DNA from: Lantana camara
Lineage: Eukaryota > Streptophyta > Magnoliopsida > Lamiales > Verbenaceae
Assembly (NCBI GenBank): GCA_037501455.1
Contig: CM074863.1
Coordinates: forward strand, 55,347,501-55,411,500
Reading direction: 5' to 3'
Length of the DNA stretch: 64,000 bases
Below, in pieces: positions 48,537 to 58,288 of this stretch. The first letter of the stretch is position 1, and the number at the start of each line of letters is the position of its first letter. The notes below the pieces were generated by a model. It had not been told where the DNA came from. It ran no database searches and saw nothing but the letters and a program-made list of their open reading frames with translations. Both the position numbers and the translations under genes were made by a program.

Positions 48537-48762
48537 GAGAGACGGGGTTCTCTCTTTGTTGTTTTTGAGAGACGGGGTTCTCTCTTTGTTGTTTTTGAGA
48601 GACAGGGTTCTCTCTTTGTTGTTTTGAGAGACGGGGTTCTCTCTTTGTTGCTTTTGAGAGACGGGGTCCTCTCATTGTTGTTTGAGAGACAGGGTCCTCT
48701 CATTGTTGTTTGAGAGACGGGGATTCTCTCCTTGATGCTTGTAAGGAACGGGGTTCCTTCAT
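48537..48762 (+). repeat. Array of about seven hairpin units upstream of the G polypurine tract
   Basis: GAGAGACGGGGTTCTCTC-type units recur about every 30-36 bp (48537, 48567, 48597, 48626, 48657, 48684 and 48710 approximately), separated by TTTGTTGTTTT spacers. Arms GAGAGA and TCTCTC pair around CGGGGT. The last unit changes to AAGGAACGGGGTTCCTT, still self-complementary. Minus-strand frames here (48350-48703) are translations of the repeat. Confidence 0.9.
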
Positions 48763-48784
48763 TAATTGTTTTCAGGCAGATAAT

Positions 48785-48819
48785 GAATCTGAGGACGGAT
48801 TCTTTTAAGGGGGAGAGGT
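48785..48819 (+). other. Polypurine tract of element G with adjoining stem-loop
   Basis: GAATCTG-AGGA-CGGATTC (48785-48802, one G-T pair) then TTTTAAGGGGGAGAGG and the LTR at 48820. Matches A and B in loop and position although G has no coding sequence in common with them. Confidence 0.9.
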
Positions 48820-50543
48820 TGTAACGCCTTAGTTTTTATTAGTACAGCATGACGTACGTGTTTACCAAATTGCGCGAATAATTATTTATACGTATTTATT
48901 TTATATTAATTGTAATGTTATGAATTTTATTGTTGCATTGTTTATGAGCCTCCTTTACGTGGTTCGTTTCTATTTAATTTGATACCGAAATTTCGTGCAA
49001 ATTTAATATGTTGGACTTATATGTGTCTTGTATATGAATATATGTTCGTTTCATGACTTCGGACTTAATTGATTGAGTTTTGGAATATTTGATTAATAAT
49101 ATTAAGTTTTTAGGTTTAAAGTTTTAAACGTTTAAATCCTTTTCGAACCGTTTTTTATTTGTTTAACTCCGTTTTCAATTCCGATTTTTGTGCCAACTTG
49201 GTATACTTGAATTATGTGAGTTATGAATGTGTTTGCCTGCTCGTGTTAAGTTTTCGTGTTCGTTTGTTGAGGTTTTAAACCTTTGGTACTTGACGAGGGA
49301 CATGAGGGCCTAACTAGTTTTAGCGCACCTCGTGTTCCGGAGACTATAACTTGAGCTCGGGAATTCGGATTCCAATTCCGGAAGATGCGTCGGACTCGTG
49401 AAGAAGAAAGGAAACTCTTGATCTTGGTTTGTTAATTTTATAAACCCTTTTGGACCCTCGTTTTTCGACCGGAACGAACAGCTTGTGCTTAAGCCACCTT
49501 CTTTGACTAGTCATGTACTTGTGAGGCCAATTTAACTCAACCTAAGCCTAACCCTTGATATCTTGACTTGAGTTAAGTCTCTCCCTCTCCCTTTTCAGCT
49601 GAAAACCGAGCCAAATCCCCCCTCATTTGTGCTGCAACTGATCGAGAGAAAAGAGAAGAGGAGAGGAGAGGAAAGCTTTGCCCCTTTTGTGAATTTTGAG
49701 CTCAAGTCATCATCTTTCTTCTCCAAATCTTCAAGGTAGGTATATTTTTGTATTCTCTACACTTTTATACAAGTTTTGATCCCTTTAATACTTGTTTTGC
49801 ATCAGATTTGATTAGGGTTTGGGTAGGAGCATGAATAAGGACTTTTGGGGATTTTTGCTCTTATGAGCTAACTTGCTTTATAGCTGATTCCCTTGCCTTA
49901 AACTGAATATTTGGACTTGTTTCTTTGCCTCTTTGATGCTCAACTTATAGTATATGATGTTAGGATGGTTTGTTCTTGAGATCCTTTGATGAAATTATGA
50001 GTTTTTGAGCCTCAAACCTAAGCTAGAAAATCTGCTCCCCTGTTTTGGAACTGCTGTGTGAATTTATGCTTTGTTGCTTGAGTTAATGACTTCCAATTCG
50101 TGTGAATTTGCATCGAGATGTTGTATACTGATTGGTTTAAATTTTATCCCTGCTCTTACAAGTTTTTAGATCCATTTTCAGCTCCTAAATCGAAGCATGA
50201 TGGCCTGTTTGTTCGCTATGCGCGAACCGAACTGCTGCTGTTGCATTTTCTGATTACTTGGTGGTTCAAATGTGCTCCAATTCATGTCAATTTTCATATA
50301 CATGGATTATATTAGTTTCTTATCATGTTAGTATTCATTCCCTAAAGTTTAAGCTTCATATTCAGCCCGTAAGTACTTGATCATGGCATGATTGAACCAA
50401 TCGAGCTCATATGTGCGGTTTTGACGCCCCAGACTTGCTGCATGGTTTTGGTGCTCTTAACGTGTGATTTAGCCTTTGTACTGTAAATGAAATATGCTCC
50501 TAACATGCTAAATATGTTTTACATCAAGTTTCATGAGATTTGG
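48820..50543 (+). mobile_element. Element G 3' LTR, first part
   Basis: Matches 41640-43365 with scattered substitutions. Donor-like TTCAAG/GTAGGTA at 49736. Element M is inserted after TTTGG (50539-50543), repeated at 58289-58293. Confidence 0.95.
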
Positions 50544-52217
50544 TGTAGCACCCGCACGGTGGGTCACCACATCCCCCGCACCAAAGTCCGATCCACATAC
50601 GAAATGGAGAGTCCGTACATGAACCAAACAGTGGCGAACGGCGAAACAAGTCATGCAACAATCAAAACATTCATAAACAGTTGACGGGTTCAACTAGCAT
50701 AAATACCTAATCCCGAATATCAAATAATAATCATAAATCCAACGGGTTCAACTAATTCCAGCAACCTGTCCTAACCTGTCCCGAAATATACATATCAATT
50801 CATATATAAATTCTAAATATCATATTCAAATGTATCTTATACATAAGCTGAATTAAAGAAATGTGAATGCAAGACCACCTACTGGACAAAGACACAGAAC
50901 AGACTCCAAAAGACAGACACACTCCGCCTAGCACGAACTCCAAGCAGAACCTGCAAACTAACAATAAAAGGGGAGGGGTCAGTCTTAACTCGACTGAGTG
51001 AGGGGTTAACGCACTCACACTATATATATAAGAGCAAAGCACATATCAAACTCATAATGTTCATGAACGCAGGGATAGTTTTTGCACACCAAATCATTTC
51101 CCGTGATATACATATATATAAAGGGCTTACTTAGCAAAAGCAAATTAACTAAACTAACTTACCGAACAACTTAGCAAAACCTATTAGTTCTTCATATATT
51201 CAAACCTTAACTTATCTTATAAAGCTTCCTTTTTATTTAACTTAGAATCTATCCCCGTTTCATAAACCTTAACAGAACACACATATCATATCATATAGAA
51301 CTCGGCGGGTACGAGCTCCGACTCCCCCAATCTCCTCATAACATATCATATCAGAATCAAAACATAAAACTTACATACATATCATAACATATCATCCTCA
51401 ACTCCGGGTGATGGAAGGGTGTATACGCCCAAACCATCCAAACAAGCGAGGGGAGCGCCTTGCGAGTACTCAACCCTCAGGATTCCTTCCCTCACCAAAC
51501 CTCCTGGTGAGTTCAGGGGTGATCCTCTGCAGACAGATGGAGACTATGCACGGGCTTAACCTCGACGGCCCTATGCCGTCCCGAGGGTTCCTTACCCATA
51601 GCTCCGGGGCCCAACAAACACATATCATATCATAACCCGCTACAACAGAGACAGACAGACATAACGTATACATATATACGTATACATACCACTTTCCGTT
51701 TCAATCAAACTCGGTCCTTGCCAAACATGGCTCATGAGAAGTATACGGTCAGAAGCATAGCTTCACGTGGCAAATCATAACAAATCATTCCAAATCAAGC
51801 ATACATAGGCTCGTACATTGCTTAACATACTTACAAACATGAGACATATTCAACAAATACATATTTCGCACTTATTTATATACATATAAGGCTTATTAAA
51901 TCACATGCAATCAAAACCGAGCACATTGCAATAAGGTGTAACTATATCCTAACCTCACCTGACACCGAAGAGGCCAAAGACACAACAAACGATCCACCCC
52001 GGAATCAACACGGCCAACAAAACACCACCCCGGGTGTACCTAAATTGCAAATATTGGACAATTGAGTCCAAGTACAATTTAATTATTCTAAGGCACACGT
52101 AATTAAAATTAATATCACGTTGACACGTAAGCATGCTAAATCACATAATTCACAAAATACTGAAATAAACTATCTCGTGACGCCGTACCTGGAATGCCGA
52201 AGAGACGGGGCGTCACA
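50544..52217 (-). mobile_element. Element M 3' LTR (1674 bp, with deletions)
   Basis: Nearly identical to 55444-58288 apart from an 80-bp deletion at 50640 and a roughly 1.08-kb deletion at about 52036, joined at ACCT/CCTAAATTG-type microhomology. The large deletion removed the palindrome cluster, donor-like site and promoter side. Stem-loops remain at 50980-50996 and 51410-51438. Confidence 0.93.
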
Positions 52218-52252
52218 ATCTCCCCCCTTAAGAGAACCTGGCCCCCAGGTTC
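52218..52252 (-). other. Polypurine tract of element M with adjoining stem-loop
   Basis: Sense reads GAACCTGG-GGG-CCAGGTTC (52252-52234) then TCTTAAGGGGGGAGAT and the LTR. Stem bases differ from those of A, B, G and H but pairing is perfect. Confidence 0.88.
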
Positions 52253-54215
52253 TACCGCTCGCAACAAAACTACGAGCAACTCTCCCGTATTCACCCAAGT
52301 TTGGAGCTCGCGACACTCCGACAAAGGTTAGCCCGAGAAAGGTCTTCCAAGCACGAAGGGGGTTCGATCATTCACTTCAAGCTTCGCACGAACTTGATCC
52401 CGACTAGGAGTAGTTCAGACTTTTCGCACGATAGGAGGCTCACAAGTGATTCAACTCCCACCGCTTGAATCAATCCAAACCAACCCACAATTCGGGACCA
52501 CGAGTGGAGGTGTTAAAGAACTCCCACCACTCGTTCTCCAACCCAAAAGGGCCTTCAATCTCGTGGTTCGAAGTTGACATTCAAACGTTGATCACCTCAA
52601 CCTTGAACTCCGGGAACTTGTGGAGAAGACCGTTGCAAAGCACGACCCTCAACTTACTGTAAAACAACAACACTCGCACACTCAAGGCACCCCAGAGGGT
52701 AACCAACAACTCACAACTACAACACACACACCCAAAGCAAAGCAAAACAAAAGATAGATGATGCACGTGGTATGTATGTTTAATGTACCGTTCACCGAAG
52801 CGTTGGAATCTTATCTTTGTGATGAATTGATCGACGCCAGAATTTCTTGGTTCCAGGTTATGCTCTGAAATTCCCAACGTGTCTCGAGCTTCGAATATCA
52901 CCCTGATCTTTATCCCACAGTTGTGGTTTAGCTCAAATAACTCTAATCCAATTCTCCTTGCTCATGACTATATCTTGAAATTCCCCGGTATCTCTTACAC
53001 TTCAAATATCAAGTCAATCTTCATCCCACGGTTGACAATTATCCTTGCTAGTTCTTCGAATTTAATCCTTGATAATTTCTCTAATTTAAACTCCATCTCT
53101 TAAGTGATCTCTTGGTCTTGTTTTCGTTTCTCCCGAAATTCTTGTAGAAGTACTTTAAGAAAAAGGTTGTGTCTTGAAACCGTAGTTCCTTCTCAAAGTC
53201 TTTCCCAAATCCCACGGCCCGAATTCTTCTCCCATTGGCGTATTGTGGAATTTTCCAATAATTGCCTTGTCTCGAAATCTTAGTTCCTTCCCAATAAGTG
53301 TTCTTCAAATTTGGTGCCGAACTCATTACCTTAGCACCCTTCTCTTGAATATATAAGGAAGTGCGTCGTCCCTTGATTAATGCTATTGATTTTCTTTGGA
53401 AATCCTGAGGTAATTTCTTGTGTGATCTATTCCACTCAGTGATTTAGGGAATCCCATAACCCAATTCCCGTAGTAATATGTTCCGTAGGCTCTCCCGAAC
53501 CAAAACCTTCTACTATACTCTAATTTCTTTCTCTTGAAGTTGAATAAAGGCTCGATTAGGATTTTCTAGCAAGTTCTTCTCTTCAAGGCATGGTTAACTA
53601 AAAACCAATTGATCACCGTGCTCCCGGGATTTTAATTACTCACATTGTTGCCAAATCCTGAGATGAACTCTTGCTCTAAAATTAGTTTCCTTCCCAAAAA
53701 AATCTTTCGAATGTGGCATCAATTTTCTTTACGGTTAAATGGAAAGCGGTTACCATTTCCCCAAAGTTGTAGTGGATTGCAATTGATCCCAAATCCCAAA
53801 TTGATCTCTTGTTCTACTCTTGTTATTTTGTTTAAAACTTTCGCCGATAGAAACTCCTTGATTCTTTCTCCCAATTATTTCCAAGAGTTAATTTCCTTCA
53901 CTATTCTTAAACCCGAATTCCAAAAGAAATTCTTAATTTCATTCCCTATCCCAACCATCTCTTCCAATTTCTCTTGAACACCACTTGGTACTTGAATGAA
54001 GAAATATCCTAAAATAAAACACTAAATATGCATGTTGAGTCAAAGTGCGAATGAGATGCATCACTTAATCGTCACTTAAACACATAATGGCATCAACAAT
54101 AAATAACAATTAATAATGAATAACAATTAATGATAATTAACAATTACGGCACGAAAATAAATAATTGTAATATTTAAAATGGAGGATGAATGCTCGCGCC
54201 ATGAATGCAATTACC
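52253..54215 (-). other. Non-coding interior of element M downstream of gag
   Basis: About 2 kb with no pol motif in any frame. From about 52870 to 54000 the sense strand is purine-rich (plus strand TTC/TCC-rich), like the G interior. The minus frame 52581-52901 (106 aa) is unrecognised. Confidence 0.7.
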
Positions 54216-55094
54216 TCAACTTTCGGGTTTCTGTTGGTGTCCAATTTGAAGTCGTTGATCTCGTGCCTTTTGCTTGTTAGCTCTCGGTCGATCACACTCG
54301 GAAATCTTGTGCTCCGTTGACCCGCAAATGTAGCACCTCTTCAATCTGTCCCAACAAGCTTCGTAGGTATGAGTGGTACCTCCACAATAAGCACATAATT
54401 GGGGCGTTTTCCCCAACCTTGAAGTATTCCCGGTCTTGTGTTTCTTTCCTCGAATTCTCTTAGCCCGAGTTCCATGTTGAGGAGATTCTTCTTCTACTTG
54501 TAAGCTTGAGCATAAACCCGACTCGACCTTAGACCCCGATACCTCTTCTTCCTTGTCCTTTGTTAGGAGCCAAGTCTCAACCCTTAAAACTTTCTTCGTG
54601 GCTTTATCCCACGTAGTCTTATCCTTTGCAGCTAGGGCTTCCTTGAATTCATCCCGAAGACCTTCCATGAAGTATTTGGCCTTCATCTTATCGTTACCCA
54701 TAATGTGAGGCACATATAAGCCCACCCTTTCGAATTCTTCTATGTATTCCACAACGGATCTATCTCCTTGTTTCAGATTGAGGAATTCTTCAAGTCTTCG
54801 CTCATGTAGAATAGCTGGTGCAAACCTCTTTCTGAATTCTCGAATAAATACTTCCCAAGTCAACTCTTCGTTCGTAGTCTCTAGTTGTTGAGCAACCCTT
54901 TTCCACCACTGTCTTGCTTGTCCTTGCAAGAGAAATTTAGCAAGGCGAGCCATATCTCGAGAGTTTCGTGGCCATATTTCAAAAATTCCCTCTATCTCCG
55001 AAAGCCACTCTTCAGTCTTTACATCATTTCCCTCTCGAAATTGGGGACGCTTGAATGCTAGGAATTCTTGGTACATCATAGCCATCGGATTCAT
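54216..55094 (-). CDS. gag: Gag of element M (292 aa)
   Basis: From an ATG at 55094 the frame encodes a retrotransposon gag core (residues 12-180: FKRPQFREGNDVKTEEWL, QARQWWKRV, FRKRFAPAI, FLNLKQGDRSVVEYIEEF), a basic linker, and two CCHC knuckles near residues 235-266 (CAYCGGTTHTYEAC, CYICGSTEHKISEC), ending in a basic Gln-rich tail. It would form particles or bind RNA. Upstream of the ATG a Pro/Gln/Ser-rich stretch in the same frame is broken by stops, so the natural N terminus may have been longer. Sequence is well diverged from gag of A and B. No pol follows. Confidence 0.87.
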   Translation of the reverse strand: MNPMAMMYQEFLAFKRPQFREGNDVKTEEWLSEIEGIFEIWPRNSRDMARLAKFLLQGQARQWWKRVAQQLETTNEELTWEVFIREFRKRFAPAILHERRLEEFLNLKQGDRSVVEYIEEFERVGLYVPHIMGNDKMKAKYFMEGLRDEFKEALAAKDKTTWDKATKKVLRVETWLLTKDKEEEVSGSKVESGLCSSLQVEEESPQHGTRAKRIRGKKHKTGNTSRLGKTPQLCAYCGGTTHTYEACWDRLKRCYICGSTEHKISECDRPRANKQKARDQRLQIGHQQKPES

Positions 55095-55443
55095 TACTAG
55101 TACTTTGGTAAAAGATTGTCCTTGAGATCACGGAGATAGTTGAGAAGGTTAACCGTAGGGTTGTTGACTCGGTGGTACCCTGAAAAACTCAGCAACTACA
55201 ATATATATGCGTGTCAATTAGTAAGTGCTCATGTCACGTAGTAAATCAAGTAGAGCATCAAAGAAATGCAATGTCTCACGTAATATAAATTCAACAATGT
55301 ATTGAAATTTCACATACATAGCTTATCAAATCAAGGTGTAAATGCACACATAATCAAGTTGTCCTATGCCGTTCGACTTAGACAGACACGACCTGACACT
55401 GAACCCCGGTTTTTCAACCTGGGGCTCTGATACCACTTAAGGA
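55095..55443 (-). other. Leader of element M with primer binding site
   Basis: The primer site complement TGGTATCAGAGC is at 55424-55435, 8 nt from the LTR. The rest is non-coding apart from the degraded gag N-terminal extension near 55100-55180. Confidence 0.85.
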
Positions 55444-58288
55444 TGTAGCACCCGCATGGTGGGTCACCACATCCCCCGCACCAAAGTCCGATCCACATAC
55501 GAAATGGAGAGTCCATACATGAACCAAACAGTGGCGAACGGGAGACTGACAAACTCACACCTAGGCTAGGCGGAACTTAGACCCTGAAAGCAAAACTCAA
55601 ACCACAACAAGAATGCGGAAGCGAAACAAGTCATGCAACAATCAAAACATTCATAAACAGTTGACGGGTTCAACTAGCATAAATACCTAATCCCGAATAT
55701 CAAATAATAATCATAAATCCAACGGGTTCAACTAATTCCAGCAACCTGTCCTAACCTGTCCCGAAATATACATATCAATTCATATATAAATTCTAAATAT
55801 CATATTCAAATGTATCTTATACATAAGCTGAATTAAAGAAATGTGAATGCAAGACCACCTACTGGACAAAGACACAGAACAGACTCCAAAAGACAGACAC
55901 ACTCCGCCTAGCACGAACTCCAAGCAGAACCTGCAAACTAACAATAAAACTAACAATAAAAGGGGAGGGGTCAGTCTTAACTCGACTGAGTGAGGGGTTA
56001 ACGCACTCACACTATATATATAAGAGCAAAGCACATATCAAACTCATAATGTTCATGAACGCAGGGATAGTTTTTGCACACCAAATCATTTCCCGTGATA
56101 TACATATATATAAAGGGCTTACTTAGCAAAAGCAAATTAACTAAACTAACTTACCGAACAACTTAGCAAAACCTATTAGTTCTTCATATATTCAAACCTT
56201 AACTTATCTTATAAAGCTTCCTTTTTATTTAACTTAGAATCTATCCCCGTTTCATAAACCTTAACAGAACACACATATCATATCATATAGAACTCGGCGG
56301 GTACGAGCTCCGACTCCCCCAATCTCCTCATAACATATCATATCAGAATCAAAACATAAAACTTACATACATATCATAACATATCATCCTCAACTCCGGG
56401 TGATGGAAGGGTGTATACGCCCAAACCATCCAAACAAGCGAGGGGAGCGCCTTGCGAGTACTCAACCCTCAGGATTCCTTCCCTCACCAAACCTCCTGGT
56501 GAGTTCAGGGGTGATCCTCTGCAGACAGATGGAGACTATGCACAGGCTTAACCTCGACGGCCCTATGCCGTCCCGAGGGTTCCTTACCCATAGCTCCGGG
56601 GCCCAACAAACACATATCATATCATAACCCGCTACAACAGAGACAGACAGACATAACTTATACATATATACGTATACATACCACTTTCTGTTTCAATCAA
56701 ACTCGGTCCTTGCCAAACATGGCTCATGAGAAGTATACGGTCAGAAGCATAGCTTCACGTGGCAAATCATAACAAATCATTCCAAATCAAGCATACATAG
56801 GCTCGTACATTGCTTAACATACTTACAAACATGAGACATATTCAACAAATACATATTTCGCACTTATTTATATACATATAAGGCTTATTAAATCACATGC
56901 AATCAAAACCGAGCACATTGCAATAAGGTGTAACTATATCCTAACCTCACCTGACACCGAAGAGGCCAAAGACACAACAAACGATCCACCCCGGAATCAA
57001 CACGGCCAACAAAACACCACCCCGGGTGTACCTGAACAAACTGAATACAAAACAAGACTTAGACTCAAGAATGAACCAAATAGACGCACGGCTTATGTTT
57101 ATGATTGGCATGAGGTCATGGATCACGTATACATGCATAAAATACTAATTCTTTAATATTAAATTACAATTCATGCACCAAACATAGCATATGATGCGAA
57201 TTCATATCGAAACATACAATGCAATTAAGCTATAACTCAATAAGCGGCAAAAGAAATCAATTAAAAGCATAAAAACCCAAAACTAACTCACTGGACCACG
57301 AGAATGGCCGTTCCCAGAAACAAGGCAAAACGGGAACGGCCGTTCCCACCAGCGCTGCCCGGAAGGGCCGTTCCGGCCCAAAGAACAAAACGGGAACGGC
57401 TGTTCCCATATGCGGATGGGAATGGCCGTTCCGGCCCCAAGGCCAAAACGGGAACGGCCGTTCCGGACCGTCCTGCTCACAAAAACAGAACAGAAGCAGC
57501 AATGGCGTCGGGAGACACCACCACACACGCCCACAACCACAAACAACCACCAAATCAAGCAAAATTAACACAATAAAGCATGCTCGACACGTAGGCCACA
57601 TATTTCCACATTAGAACCCGTAAAACGGCCTAGATCATACAAAACTCACACCCCGGTTACTATTCATCATCTCCCCAACAAAGCACGTAGGCACAAATCC
57701 GAGGCACAAAAGAGATATTAAAGTAACGCATGTAACGAAAGGGTCACAAATCTTACCTTAGGTCGTTGATCGGACGGTTGGATCTCCCAAACCCGAGCTC
57801 AAGGGCTTCTTGGCCAAAAAATGGGGAAAATGCTTCTCTTTTCCTTTCCTTGCTGCTGATCGATCAAAGTGGGAGAGAGAGAAAGGCTGGCCCCTTTTGG
57901 GGCTGGTCAGACGGGTAAGTTCAAACGGTATCCGGTCCATGCGGATCGGATTTAAAACGGTAGGGCTATCAAATGGCTTTAGAAATTAAAAGGGTAATTC
58001 ATTGAATCCGAATCATCGAAACGAACTCAACGATAGGGTCGGAATTCGAATTCGAATTCCCGAGCTCAAATAGCCACGAAGGCTCAAACATCCTAATTAT
58101 AATTAGGTCCCTAAATTGCAAATATTGGACAATTGAGTCCAAGTACAATTTAATTATTCTAAGGCACACGTAATTAAAATTAATATCACGTTGACACGTA
58201 AGCATGCTAAATCACATAATTCACAAAATACTGAAATAAACTCTCTCGTGACGCCGTACCTGGAATGCCGAAGAGACGGGGCGTCACA
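55444..58288 (-). mobile_element. Element M 5' LTR (2845 bp)
   Basis: Sense start TGTGACGCCCCGTC at 58288, end GGTGCTACA at 55444. Sense order: donor-like CTAAG/GTAAGATT (near 57756), palindrome cluster 57302-57465, stem-loop 56402-56430 (GATGG...GGGCGTATACACCC...CCATC), stem-loop 55972-55988 (CAGTC-GAGTTAA-GACTG), acceptor-like TTTGCAG (near 55931). Confidence 0.93.
57302..57465 (-). repeat. Palindrome cluster in element M 5' LTR
   Basis: GGGAACGGCCGTTCCC (57332-57347), GGGAACGGCTGTTCCC (57392-57407) and GGAACGGCCGTTCC (57451-57464) are spaced about 60 bp, with further near-palindromes at 57303, 57361 and 57419. The run AAAACGGGAACGG precedes three of them. Confidence 0.9.

Larger units (their letters stand above)
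45630..48819 (+). mobile_element. Element G interior without recognisable genes (LARD-like)
   Basis: Between primer site and polypurine tract there are 3.2 kb in which I find no gag, protease, RT, integrase or extra-ORF motif in any frame. The longest plus frames (46433-46654, 46497-46709, 46943-47134) are under 75 residues and unrecognised. The stretch 45950-48250 is strikingly purine-rich on the sense strand. Large elements with complete LTRs and long non-coding interiors are known as LARDs; G fits that class and would need proteins from another element. Element H was interrupted by it. Confidence 0.85.
50544..58288 (-). mobile_element. Element M, gag-only gypsy-type element (7.7 kb)
   Basis: Minus-strand element with two LTRs, primer site, a gag ORF, polypurine tract and a perfect 5-bp target duplication TTTGG. 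No protease, RT, RNase H or integrase is present. This is the layout described for TR-GAG non-autonomous elements in plants. It lies within the 3' LTR of G. Confidence 0.92.

Noticed and set aside
48350..48703. Minus-strand frame with repeated REPRLS/KTTK motifs
   Set aside because: It is the antisense reading of the hairpin minisatellite of element G.
51408..51635. Repeated 75-residue frames (also 56400-56627) as a conserved gene
   Set aside because: They are the same part of the two M LTRs, antisense to the element, over the conserved stem-loop island.
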